This document shows, one piece after another, positions 23,535 through 31,314 of a stretch of DNA of 45,788 bases. The stretch spans positions 1-45,788 of IMG/VR virus record IMGVR_UViG_3300046048_000634. One strand, given 5' to 3'. Position 1 is the stretch's first letter, and the number at the start of each line of letters is the position of its first letter. Origin of the DNA: a virus. Below the pieces are notes generated by a model. It was not told the origin of the DNA, searched no databases, and was given only the letters and a program-made list of their open reading frames with translations. A program made the position numbers and the translations under genes.

Positions 23535-25693
23535 GCGGCACCTCGGCGTTCGGCGAGCTGCCGCAGGGTATCGATCGTGTCCGCCTCTTGCGATCTGAAG
23601 CCAGCCCGGAATGCCGACTCGGCCCTGCCGCTCCAGGAGTCGAGATCGTCCTCGAACCCCCTGACCAGGTAGATCTTCCGAGTGCCGCCCGGCGCCGCCT
23701 TGTCCTCGATCACCGCGTATGTCGTGCACCGGCACTGGATGTCATGGTGCGCGACACCCGACCCGCACGGGTACATGGTTTCGACGCCGTCGGAGAACCG
23801 GAACGCCTCGCCCAGCGCGACCTCGACCTGGTTCATCTCCTCGTGCATTGGCCGTGCACGGCCATCGAGCGTCGATAGCCAGCCCCGGCGGGACACGACC
23901 CCGGACTGCCTGTGCGCCTGGTACGTGGCGAAGTTGGCGCTGATCGCCGGCTCCGTCCTGGCGATCAGCGTCGCCCGGCGCATCGTCGCGTCGCTGAAAA
24001 CGTCTCGCACCCGGCGGCGCAAGGCGCGGTAGTCCTCGCCGGCCTCGACACCTTCGAGCAGCTGGGCCCGGATCGCCGCCTGGGTCGTTTCGTTGATGCC
24101 GCTGATCCGCTCGCCACCGAAGGCCTCGAGGTGCTGCAGCACCGCCGGGTTGAGCAGGTCGAATGCTGCCTCGATGCCGAGCTCCGCCAGCACACCATCG
24201 CCCCACTGCCGCAGCTCATCCTCCCAGAGCGCGGTCGTGCGCTCAGCTAGGTGCGCCGCGGTCACGGCATCCACGACCAGGTCGATGTCGCTGAAGTCGA
24301 TGCCGGACGCCTTCCGGGCCGGGCCGGCGCCGATCCGCTTCGACTCGTCGACCATCGCCTGGGTGGGCCGCGGCGGTGTGGGCGTCCGCGGTGGTTGCAT
24401 CTCGCCGGCGGGTCGTCGAACCTCGGTGGCCAGCATTGTGTAGGCCTCCCCGTCGTCGACGGGCTCGAACCCCTGCACCTCGCGCCATTCGTTGTCCTTG
24501 ATGGTATACGGCGCCGCCTTCATCGCGTTCAGTCGATGTTCCTTGTCCTCCGGTACTGGGCTCTCGTAGCCGATCAGCTTGCGCTCATCGAAGTCCGGCG
24601 CCACCTGAGCCTGCAGCGCCCCCATCCACCGTTGGCAGCGCGGCACCAGGAGCCATTGGGCAAAGATGAAGCCGGCGGCCTCGATGGTCGCCCGGTTGCT
24701 GTCCTCGATGACGCCGACGATTTCTGGAGGAATACCCCATGTCTCGCGCGAGACGCCGCGCAGGAACTTCCGGAGCTCGACGACGCCTTGGTCCTTGTAG
24801 CCGGCATCGAGCACGTTGACGTCGGCCTTCTGGCCGAAGAAGTGCCAGAGGAAGCCACGCTCGGCACCGCGGTGCTGCTCCTTCCACTGCTCCTCGAAGC
24901 GGTCGATCTCAGGTTGGCCGACGTTGTCGAAGGACACGATCCCGCCCGGCGTACCGTGATTGTAGAAGAACGCCTTGCTGAAGGTCGCGGCGTATTCGTC
25001 CGTATCGATCTCGTCGGCGAGGCTCATGGCGATCCCGGCCCCGCGGCCGTATGGGCTGAACGGATCGGAGATCCGGATCCGGAGGATGTCGCGCGCCGGT
25101 AACTTGCGCTCCGTGCCGGAAGTGATGCGAACCCGGTATGTATCTTCGCCCGGTTGTGGGACGTCGATCACCCACGTGGGGACCAGGGGCCAGAGCCGCA
25201 CCGGCTTCCCGAACGCGTCACGTTCCTTCCAGGCGATTGTCTCGCCCACGAGTTCGAGGTGCTTGCCCATGAGCTCGCGAGTCTCGAACCCGCTCATGTG
25301 GGTGTTGCCTGCGTCGAGGAAATCGAGCAGCGGGTCGTCGGGGAGCTCTTCGAGGTCGCCCGCGCGCTTCATCGCCAGGATGTGCTTCTGCCGCATCTGC
25401 ATCGGCATTCGCTCGAGCTTGCGAGACCGCACCGACTTGCCGCCGGCGCCGACTACCCGCGACACGGTGAAGGGGACGGACGCTGTGCTCTCGGCGATGC
25501 GTGAGACGACCTGCATGACCATCGGGAAATTGTTGGCCTGCTTGAGCATCTCTCGGACGCCGCGCCGTGGGGGAGTGCGGCCTGCCGCGACGGCGCCAAT
25601 GAAGGCCTGGCCCTCGGGCGTCAGTTCGCCGCCCTGCGCCTTACCTCGCGGAGCAACCCATCGCGCAATGCTACTGCGTAGGGACTCTAACAT
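23531..25693 (-). CDS. Portal protein fused to a MuF-like C-terminal domain
   Basis: Residues 1-430 are an HK97/SPP1-type portal (LMGKHLELVGETIAWKERD, DPFSPYGRGAGIA, NHGTPGGIVSF, RGVSRETWGIPPEIVGVIED), the dodecameric DNA gate. A proline-rich linker (about 431-445) leads to a helical part and a MuF domain (about 540-660). The MuF part shows RATLIARTEPAISANFATY, WLSTLDGRARPMHEEM and the terminal CRCTTYAVI pattern. In SPP1 the portal and gp7 (MuF) are separate proteins and gp7 is ejected with DNA. Here they are one 720-residue chain. Confidence 0.88.
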   Translation of the reverse strand: MLESLRSSIARWVAPRGKAQGGELTPEGQAFIGAVAAGRTPPRRGVREMLKQANNFPMVMQVVSRIAESTASVPFTVSRVVGAGGKSVRSRKLERMPMQMRQKHILAMKRAGDLEELPDDPLLDFLDAGNTHMSGFETRELMGKHLELVGETIAWKERDAFGKPVRLWPLVPTWVIDVPQPGEDTYRVRITSGTERKLPARDILRIRISDPFSPYGRGAGIAMSLADEIDTDEYAATFSKAFFYNHGTPGGIVSFDNVGQPEIDRFEEQWKEQHRGAERGFLWHFFGQKADVNVLDAGYKDQGVVELRKFLRGVSRETWGIPPEIVGVIEDSNRATIEAAGFIFAQWLLVPRCQRWMGALQAQVAPDFDERKLIGYESPVPEDKEHRLNAMKAAPYTIKDNEWREVQGFEPVDDGEAYTMLATEVRRPAGEMQPPRTPTPPRPTQAMVDESKRIGAGPARKASGIDFSDIDLVVDAVTAAHLAERTTALWEDELRQWGDGVLAELGIEAAFDLLNPAVLQHLEAFGGERISGINETTQAAIRAQLLEGVEAGEDYRALRRRVRDVFSDATMRRATLIARTEPAISANFATYQAHRQSGVVSRRGWLSTLDGRARPMHEEMNQVEVALGEAFRFSDGVETMYPCGSGVAHHDIQCRCTTYAVIEDKAAPGGTRKIYLVRGFEDDLDSWSGRAESAFRAGFRSQEADTIDTLRQLAERRGAA

Positions 25694-25695
25694 CG

Positions 25696-27114
25696 TCAGG
25701 CGCTCCCGAAGGCGAGGGTGTTGCGCTGCAGGGCGATATAGCCGGCGGCGGCGCCGTCTACCTGGTCGTCCTTGTCGGCGTCGGGGAAGTTTTCATGCTC
25801 CGCGACGAACGGTGCGTTCCAGGGTCCCTTGAGTAGCAGCGCGCCGTTGTTGGTGACCTCCGAGCTCCAGGGGCCGGCGGACGTCACCTTGTCCTTGGTG
25901 GGCCGCGTCTCCTGGAGACGATACCCCTGCAGGAGCCGTCGCATGTGGGCGATGTCCACCTTCCCCGCCTGCCCAGGGTCCTGAAAAACGCCGATTGCCA
26001 CATCGCGACCATCCTGGCTGGCGATGGCCTTCATCCGTCTGTCCACCACGGAGGGCCCGCCGCGGAACCGCTCGACGTGCAGAACTGCGAACCGTCCATC
26101 TTGGAGGCGGGCCATCTTGATCCCCGCTGTCCAGTCCGGATCCGGGTTCTTCGGCGAGGGCTCGGTCGCTGCCTTGTCCCACCACCGCACGACCTGCTCG
26201 ACCGGCGCCGGCAGCTTGGACACGATTTCGAACTGGCTGCTCTGGAAGTACAGGCCGGCGGCGGGCCGGATCTTCCAGTTGCCGCGGAGTAGGCGTTCCT
26301 GCTCCACCCGCGTCATCGCGAGCAGCTTGCCCCGATAATCCGGGTCGGCGCGCATCATCGCCGGGTTGTCCTCGAGCTTCCCGGGGATGAACGTCAGCGT
26401 GCGGGGTGAGAAGTCCTCCTCCGGGATCTCCGGGAAGCGTTCTCGCAGCTCCTCCGGCGAATCGCCCCAGTGCAGCTCGTCGTTGAGGCGCAGGAAGTAG
26501 CGGATGACACCGCCCCGCTCTGGGATTGGATACCCGGTCTCCTGGTCGATCCACCACTCGATGAGCTTGGCGATGAAGCTGTCGGGGTCTGGATTGCAGG
26601 TGACCCGCATGTAGGGCCGGACGCCGCAGCTGCTCCGGTTGCGGCTGAACATGTACCAGAACTGCGACTCGTCGAAGTGCGTCCCCTCTTCGAAGATGAT
26701 CAGCGCGTAGGCCTTCGACTGGTGCTTGCGAACGTCGCTCGCGAGCTGCAGGTGAGACAACTTGACCGACGCCCCACTCGGGAATCGCCAGTCGAGCGTG
26801 GGCTTCTCGCGGGCTCCCGCGCCGAACGCCGGGTAGAGCTTCTGCGTCTCCTCCCAGATCGAGCCGGCACCGGTCAGCTCGTCGGACGTGCGACGGAAGA
26901 TGATCGCGGAGAAGCCGGGGACGTTGTGGAACCGCAGCGGCTCGACCGCTGAGCACCAGCTCTTGCCGCACCCCGCGCTGCCTCCGGCGATGACGATGTC
27001 CGCCGACGAGGCGAGCACCGACTCCTGGAACCCCGGCTGCGGTCGGATCTCGATCCGCTCGGGCTCTTGCGCGGCGCTACTCATCGCCGCGAGTGCAGCC
27101 ACCAGGAGCCACAC
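25696..27114 (-). CDS. Terminase large subunit
   Basis: The ATP-driven packaging motor and nuclease. Numbered from GTG 27114, it has a Walker A at 44-53 (GGSAGCGKSW), Walker B at about 137-144 (ALIIFEEG), CNPDP at 173-177, and the C-terminal nuclease with WWDKA (311-315) and acidic DKDDQVDGAA (447-456). AGGAG at the right distance favours GTG 27114. That adds a signal-like MWLLVAALAAMSSA, odd for a cytoplasmic enzyme. ATG 27084 would remove it but has no good ribosome-binding site. Confidence 0.9.
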   Translation of the reverse strand: MWLLVAALAAMSSAAQEPERIEIRPQPGFQESVLASSADIVIAGGSAGCGKSWCSAVEPLRFHNVPGFSAIIFRRTSDELTGAGSIWEETQKLYPAFGAGAREKPTLDWRFPSGASVKLSHLQLASDVRKHQSKAYALIIFEEGTHFDESQFWYMFSRNRSSCGVRPYMRVTCNPDPDSFIAKLIEWWIDQETGYPIPERGGVIRYFLRLNDELHWGDSPEELRERFPEIPEEDFSPRTLTFIPGKLEDNPAMMRADPDYRGKLLAMTRVEQERLLRGNWKIRPAAGLYFQSSQFEIVSKLPAPVEQVVRWWDKAATEPSPKNPDPDWTAGIKMARLQDGRFAVLHVERFRGGPSVVDRRMKAIASQDGRDVAIGVFQDPGQAGKVDIAHMRRLLQGYRLQETRPTKDKVTSAGPWSSEVTNNGALLLKGPWNAPFVAEHENFPDADKDDQVDGAAAGYIALQRNTLAFGSA

Positions 27115-27118
27115 GCGC

Positions 27119-27340
27119 CTACTCCTGGTCCTGGGCGTCGACGGGCCCCTCGGCATCGATGGGTACCACCTCGATGCGCTTCACCAGAACGGTCAACGTC
27201 GCCTTGTGGTACTTCTCGACCCCGAAGTCGAGGCGTACGTCAGTGACCGCCAAGTGGACGCCGTCGAGTTCTACCGACGAGCTGCCGTCGCAGCGCACGC
27301 TGACGTCGGTCAGCTTCACCTTCAGCAGATCATGTGCCAT
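27119..27340 (-). CDS. Small phage protein (73 aa)
   Basis: A short strand-rich product (VKLTDVSVRCDGSSSVELDGV, given in part) ending in an acidic tail. It lies between the terminase and a structural gene. Such small proteins are common beside terminases, but I recognise no family. Confidence 0.55.
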   Translation of the reverse strand: MAHDLLKVKLTDVSVRCDGSSSVELDGVHLAVTDVRLDFGVEKYHKATLTVLVKRIEVVPIDAEGPVDAQDQE

Positions 27341-27343
27341 CGG

Positions 27344-28057
27344 CTACTCCCCGGCGAGCACGGTCGACGTGTACTCGAGCCACGCGTCGAGCAGGACCGC
27401 GTCGGATGCGTAGGTGTCCGTGGTCATGTCGCGCTTGAGTTCGAGCGAGAGCAAGTCGCCGGCGGCGAGCGGCTGATCGCCGTCGTCGTAGTCGATGGTC
27501 AGAGACGTGACATGGATCTCCTTGTCGGTCCCCGGATCGGCTGCCTCGGTGTAGGTCGTAGCCGCGGCGCCGGCGGTACCGGCGTCAGCCGCTTCGGCCT
27601 CGGCCTTTGAGCGCCAGTTGCCGTTCCACTCGACGGTCTCGCCGTTGGCGATCGCGGTGGACGGCTGGTTGCACCAGGCGACCTTCAGCGCCAGGTCGCT
27701 GGCGCCGTCCCAGTCGCTTGGGACGCGCAGGGCGTTGTAGAGCGCCTCGGCATCGGCGTCGAAGGCCAGGCCCTGCAGGAGCCCTACGACAGACGCGGTG
27801 GGCGGGGTGCTGGCGTGCGGGGTCCAACCGCCGAGCGGCAACGGGACGCGGCGTGTGCGGCTCGCGACGGTCCCGGCGACGTCGCCAGCGCTGATATCGC
27901 CCGGGACGGCCAGGTCCCCGGTGCCGGGCAGCACCATGTTGCCGTTGCGCTGGAACTTGTGGAGCTGGGCGTTCTGCAGCAGGAGCACGGCGTCGCCGTT
28001 GCCATCCATGAACAGACCGTTGCCTTCTTCGGGGCTGAGCGGGATCAGAGGTGCCAT
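27344..28057 (-). CDS. Putative virion surface/fibre-like protein (237 aa)
   Basis: The N-terminal 30 residues are a short adaptor-like segment (NGLFMDGNGDAVLLL). Glycine-rich strands and a jelly-roll-like C-terminal region (about 100-235; VPSDWDGASDLALKVAW, DYDDGDQPLAAGDLL) follow. Head-fibre or decoration proteins have this look. The dispersed motif lies 35 bases before ATG 28057. No signal peptide is present. Confidence 0.55.
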   Translation of the reverse strand: MAPLIPLSPEEGNGLFMDGNGDAVLLLQNAQLHKFQRNGNMVLPGTGDLAVPGDISAGDVAGTVASRTRRVPLPLGGWTPHASTPPTASVVGLLQGLAFDADAEALYNALRVPSDWDGASDLALKVAWCNQPSTAIANGETVEWNGNWRSKAEAEAADAGTAGAAATTYTEAADPGTDKEIHVTSLTIDYDDGDQPLAAGDLLSLELKRDMTTDTYASDAVLLDAWLEYTSTVLAGE

Positions 28058-28091
28058 GGTGGCACCGTGCCAGAGCCGGTAACGGTTGGGT

Positions 28092-28101
28092 ACTGAATGC
28101 G
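28092..28101 (-). promoter_or_regulatory. GCATTCAGT motif upstream of the putative fibre gene
   Basis: The minus strand reads GGCGCATTCAGTA just ahead of ATG 28057. It matches nine of ten core bases of the dispersed motif, but no convincing -10 hexamer lies at the same distance as in the other copies. Confidence 0.35.
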
Positions 28102-28121
28102 CCGGGGGGGCGTGGGTGTGG

Positions 28122-28463
28122 TCAGCCGACCAGCCGATACCACAGGCTAGCGGCCGCGGTGGTCGCCGCCACCCAGTATCTCGCGGCTCCGAGAATGATA
28201 CGGCCCGTCATCGTGCGGTTGGCCTGGCGCTGAAGCTCGCCCCAGGCTTCCTCGGCCTCAATCATGACAATGCACATTCGGCACCGTGTCGCCGGCGAGT
28301 TCTCCTCATCCAGCAAAGGGCCTGCGCATTCCACGCCGCAGAAGGCGCGGCGGCTCCCCTCCGGCAGCGCGTGTGCGTAGCCAAAGAGGTTGAAGGCCAA
28401 CAACCGCTCTTCGAATACCCACCGCGCCGGCGGCAACGGGGGCTGCTGTGGCGCCTTCTGCAT
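28122..28463 (-). CDS. Small protein with Cys pairs and C-terminal membrane helix (113 aa)
   Basis: A cysteine-containing N-terminal region (FCGVECAGPLL, RCRMCIV) could bind a metal ion. A hydrophobic segment (about 88-108) ends the protein. TAATG overlap with the upstream gene's stop fixes the start. Unknown function. Confidence 0.55.
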   Translation of the reverse strand: MQKAPQQPPLPPARWVFEERLLAFNLFGYAHALPEGSRRAFCGVECAGPLLDEENSPATRCRMCIVMIEAEEAWGELQRQANRTMTGRIILGAARYWVAATTAAASLWYRLVG

Positions 28464-28828
28464 TACTCCCTGCGGCGACCACTTCCGCCGAGCCTTACGT
28501 TCTCCGTGCTGAGCCGCTCGACCTCAGCTTCCAGCTTCCCCACGATGCTGTCGCGGCGTGCTCGCGACTCGTCCTTCCGGTCGAGTTCCGCCAACAGCCC
28601 GCTCATCTCCGCCTTGTGCCACTGATCTCGAAGGCCGGCGTAAGTGCTTCGGAGGCCATTGAACCGCCCGAGCAGGCACTGGGGGCATACAAGGCGCCGG
28701 TCGTCAAGAACCGCCGGGTCCGGCCGGGGGCCGACAGACTCGTCGTCTGTCCGGATGACTGCGAGTTCGGTGCCGCAGACGCTGCATCGCTCGCACTTCA
28801 GTACGGATTCCTTCAACTTCTTCTGCAT
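28463..28828 (-). CDS. Zinc-ribbon plus coiled-coil phage protein (121 aa)
   Basis: ATG 28828 is chosen because GGAGGG lies seven bases upstream; longer versions add only an arginine-rich stretch. Two CxxC pairs (CERCSVCGTEL, VCPQCLLG) form a likely zinc ribbon in residues 10-55. A helical coiled-coil region with many charged residues follows. It may bind nucleic acid or partner proteins. Confidence 0.6.
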   Translation of the reverse strand: MQKKLKESVLKCERCSVCGTELAVIRTDDESVGPRPDPAVLDDRRLVCPQCLLGRFNGLRSTYAGLRDQWHKAEMSGLLAELDRKDESRARRDSIVGKLEAEVERLSTENVRLGGSGRRRE

Positions 28829-28904
28829 CTCACGACCCTCCCTGTTGTCCAAATAGACCGCTATCGCAGCTCTGGCAACTGGTGGGGGAGAGGCGAATGG
28901 ACGT

Positions 28905-29147
28905 CTACACGCCCCGGGGACCCGGAATTGGTGTAGGCCGCGGCCTTGGCGGCGGAACCCCGACAATGCCGACCAGGATCGGCTGACCGTTCACCGGGCA
29001 TGATCTCCAGTGGGTGAGAGCAGCGCTGTCGCGCGTCTCCATCGGATAATCGAGCGGCTCGAACTCGAGGTGCTGGTGGGAGCCGTAGCACCTGGGGCAT
29101 CGGTCCATCGACACGACGATGTTATCAGACTGATTTGTGCCTACCAT
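28905..29147 (-). CDS. Small zinc-ribbon protein (80 aa)
   Basis: RCPRCYGSHQHLEF followed by THWRSCPVNGQPILVG makes a C-x2-C, H/C zinc-ribbon pattern that recurs in small phage proteins. A proline-rich tail ends it. ATG 29147 overlaps the last codons of the upstream gene. Role unknown. Confidence 0.6.
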   Translation of the reverse strand: MVGTNQSDNIVVSMDRCPRCYGSHQHLEFEPLDYPMETRDSAALTHWRSCPVNGQPILVGIVGVPPPRPRPTPIPGPRGV

Positions 29148-29437
29148 TCGTCTTCCCCGTTCTTGCACAGGCCTCGATGTTTTGGCTCGAGCTCGCAAAG
29201 CTGGGCCTCGTTGAGGAGGTTCGCGCTGCCGCAGCAGTGCTCGCGCAAGTAGGCGGCTTTGACCTCAGCATCGGCGGCCTGGCGCTGGCGGGCCGACTCC
29301 TCGAGCGCGTCGGCGGTGGCATCGGCGATTCGCGCCGCCCTCCTGCCGACATCGGGCTCGTGGGCGGGTAGGAGGTCACCTCTGCGCAGAAGCCCCTCGA
29401 GCGCCACCTTCGCCAACTCGAATCGTTCGTGGTTCAT
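29141..29437 (-). CDS. Small helical phage protein (98 aa)
   Basis: A helical protein with an alanine-rich middle (RRAARIADATADALEE) and three cysteines near the C-terminus (HCCGS, LCELE, LCKNG). It starts at ATG 29437 with a modest purine stretch upstream. No family recognised. Confidence 0.55.
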   Translation of the reverse strand: MNHERFELAKVALEGLLRRGDLLPAHEPDVGRRAARIADATADALEESARQRQAADAEVKAAYLREHCCGSANLLNEAQLCELEPKHRGLCKNGEDEW

Positions 29438-29448
29438 CGCTTGCCCTT

Positions 29449-29742
29449 TCAGTTTACCAGGTCCGGCGCCGGCTCACGCTTCCGCCGGACTACCGTGACG
29501 AGGTAGCTCTCGTCCCGGCGCTCCGCGTTCTCATCGATCGCCTCGACTGCCCACATGAGGCCCTGCGGCACCGACCGTACCCGCGCGAACTCGACAGACC
29601 GCTGTGCGACCGCCAGCGCTCGGTAGACCTCTCCGGCCTCCTTGGCTCGTTGTCGCTCGGCCACCACGCGGACCCACCGGCCGGCCAGGAACGCGGCGAC
29701 CAGGGAGCCAGTCCACAGCGCGGTGATGGCGAGCGGCGTCAC
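29449..29742 (-). CDS. Small N-anchored membrane protein (97 aa)
   Basis: One membrane helix (about 5-25; ITALWTGSLVAAFLAGRWV) precedes a soluble helical domain. GTG 29742 overlaps the stop of the terminase small-subunit gene as GTGA, so it is probably translated with it. Function unknown. Confidence 0.55.
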   Translation of the reverse strand: MTPLAITALWTGSLVAAFLAGRWVRVVAERQRAKEAGEVYRALAVAQRSVEFARVRSVPQGLMWAVEAIDENAERRDESYLVTVVRRKREPAPDLVN

Positions 29743-30182
29743 TTCGTCGGCCCGCGCTGATTGTCGGGGAGGTAGACGCGGACCTCGGCCTTGGCCGATA
29801 CGTTCGCGTTGAGATCGACATCGTGCCTGTGGGTCGGCGCCGGGAAGGTCGCGGGCATCATTCGCTCGAGGAGCCAGCGGACTGTCGCGGCGTCACCGGA
29901 GTGCAGCGCTCGCAGCAAGCCGTACTTGGCGCGAGCCAACGCCTCGCCTTTCCAGCGCTCGGCTGCTTCGTCGAGGGCCTCCCGCCACCACTCGGAGTCT
30001 TTCCAACTCCGGACCGTCCGCTCCGAGCAGCCTGCCGCCTCTGCCGCGTCCGCCATCGTACCACCAAGGGACACAACGTAGGCTGCCATCACAGCTTTTT
30101 CCCGTGACTGCGGCTTGTCGACCGTCTGCTTGCTCCGGCAGTTCTCGGCCGGCTTCTTCGCCTGTTTGTCCTTCTTCGCCAT
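29739..30182 (-). CDS. Putative terminase small subunit
   Basis: The 147-residue protein has a basic start and a clear helix-turn-helix (ADAAEAAGCSERTVRSWK) followed by a helical oligomerisation-type region (WWREALDEAAERWKGEALA). This is the layout of terminase small subunits, which recognise the packaging site. The large-subunit gene is seven genes downstream on the same strand, farther than usual. The candidate promoter motif lies about 40 bases upstream. Confidence 0.68.
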   Translation of the reverse strand: MAKKDKQAKKPAENCRSKQTVDKPQSREKAVMAAYVVSLGGTMADAAEAAGCSERTVRSWKDSEWWREALDEAAERWKGEALARAKYGLLRALHSGDAATVRWLLERMMPATFPAPTHRHDVDLNANVSAKAEVRVYLPDNQRGPTK

Positions 30183-30193
30183 CGCCTACATTC

Positions 30194-30622
30194 TCAACCG
30201 CGCGGACCGTCGCCGTGCACTGAACGCCGCCCCAGCCTTCCGGCCTCGCGCTCGCCAAGCGGGGTAAGGGCCAGACCGCGCACCGTCGCCGGGGCTCGCA
30301 CGATGCAGCCCTTGCGCTCGAGAAGGACCACGTGACACGCCACGGCGTTGGTCGAGCTCACCGACAGAGCCCTGGCCAACTCGAGGTATGTCGGCGAGCG
30401 CCCGTGCTTGCGTGTGTGTCGGAGCACCGCGCGCAAAACCTCGCGCTGGCGGTCGGTTACTGGGAGGTCGGTCTCCGGCTCGATGGTTTGACTTCGCTCC
30501 GCAGCTCGGCAGAGCTCGCGCGCCCGCCTCGCATGAGTCCCGAGGCGCTCGGCGATCGTCTCATAGGCCGCCCCGTGCCGACGCCGCATGCGGAGGGCGA
30601 CCGCAAACTCGCCCATGGCCAT
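30194..30622 (-). CDS. LexA-type winged-helix regulator without protease domain
   Basis: The N-terminal half (about 1-50) looks like a sigma-like or HTH segment (MRRRHGAAYETIAERLG). The C-terminal half matches the LexA DNA-binding domain: LPVTDRQREVLRAVL, HGRSPTYLELARAL, SSTNAVACHVVLLERKG, RGLALT. The LexA autoprotease domain is absent, so it cannot be RecA-inactivated in the usual way. ATG 30622 overlaps the preceding stop. It directly precedes the late region and could regulate it. Confidence 0.75.
   Translation of the reverse strand: MAMGEFAVALRMRRRHGAAYETIAERLGTHARRARELCRAAERSQTIEPETDLPVTDRQREVLRAVLRHTRKHGRSPTYLELARALSVSSTNAVACHVVLLERKGCIVRAPATVRGLALTPLGEREAGRLGRRSVHGDGPRG
30219..30228 (-). 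promoter_or_regulatory. GGCGTTCAGT motif upstream of the terminase small-subunit gene
   Basis: The minus strand has the exact core followed after 23 bases by GAGAAT (30190-30195). The site lies in the last codons of the LexA-like gene and about 40 bases before ATG 30182, so it would mark the start of the late region. Confidence 0.5.
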
Positions 30623-30945
30623 CACCGGGCTGCCTCAAACACGAAGCTGCACACCTCGACGTCGATGCGCAGGCTGCCGTCTGCTTCGGGCTCATCGACG
30701 GTGAACACCGCTTCGCATCGCCGGGGATAGCACTCGAACAGGCGCTCGACGCTGCAGCAGGCGGCCGTGCCGATCCCTGGCTCTGGGTTTTCTCGCTCGA
30801 TGCGTTCGGTCACCGACACGCGCCCCACACCCGTGGCTATGTACTCGAGTCGATCACAGTCGACCGAAACGGGATCCCAGGACTGCGGTGCGGCCGAGCC
30901 ACAGCCAGCAAGAACAGCGGCCGCGACCACCGCCGCGTCAATCAT
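30622..30945 (-). CDS. Small lipoprotein (107 aa)
   Basis: Starting at ATG 30945 the product begins MIDAAVVAAAVLAGCGSA, a compact signal peptide with lipobox LAGC. The mature part has several cysteines (DCDRL, ACCSV, ECYPRRCEA). Longer frames upstream lack a signal and are arginine/serine-rich. A short o-spanin-like or envelope role is possible; no family is recognised. Confidence 0.62.
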   Translation of the reverse strand: MIDAAVVAAAVLAGCGSAAPQSWDPVSVDCDRLEYIATGVGRVSVTERIERENPEPGIGTAACCSVERLFECYPRRCEAVFTVDEPEADGSLRIDVEVCSFVFEAAR

Positions 30946-31129
30946 GTTCACCGCCCTCCTCCCGCAGCAGCGCGTCGAGTTGCTCGAGGCGCCGACGGTG
31001 CTTCTTGATTTGCCTTGCCCGCTCCTGCACATCCACGACGAGCCCTCTTGGCGCCGGCGTATCCGGCACGCAGGACCTCGCCCACTGCAGCCACCACAGC
31101 AGCTTCGCGCGACCGGTCTTCTTTGCCAT
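30938..31129 (-). CDS. Small basic phage protein (63 aa)
   Basis: ATG 31129 has GAGAGG upstream. The C-terminal half is a charged coiled-coil-like helix (ARQIKKHRRRLEQLDALL). Third-codon-position GC is higher here than in the competing frame of 30948-31310, which supports this frame being the translated one in the shared stretch. Confidence 0.5.
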   Translation of the reverse strand: MAKKTGRAKLLWWLQWARSCVPDTPAPRGLVVDVQERARQIKKHRRRLEQLDALLREEGGEHD

Positions 31130-31310
31130 CAGCGATCCTCTCGAGCTCGACCATCTTCACCAGCAGCGTCTCGCAGTCGGCGAGGATCTCGGCCCTCGTG
31201 GCGAGATCGCCGCACTCCCTCGCCTCCTGGCGCAGCTCGAATGCGAGCGCGTGGAGCAGCTCAGCTGCCCCCCGCAGCCGCTCGCGCCAGCAGTGCGACC
31301 TCGCAATCAT
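30948..31310 (-). CDS. Helical phage protein (120 aa), overlaps the next gene heavily
   Basis: ATG 31310 follows a GAGGTG purine stretch just past the resolvase stop. Residues 1-65 are a regular charged helix pair (GAAELLHALAFELRQEARE). After about residue 85 the composition becomes less biased (GAKRARRGCAGAGKANQE), while the other frame (30938-31129) looks coding. The real protein may end earlier through a frameshift, or both frames may be used. Confidence 0.45.
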   Translation of the reverse strand: MIARSHCWRERLRGAAELLHALAFELRQEARECGDLATRAEILADCETLLVKMVELERIADGKEDRSREAAVVAAVGEVLRAGYAGAKRARRGCAGAGKANQEAPSAPRATRRAAAGGGR

Positions 31311-31314
31311 CACC

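Noticed and set aside
22062-23672. 536-codon plus-strand frame opposite the protease
   Set aside because: Same GC effect; it crosses the ends of two real minus-strand genes and resembles no family.
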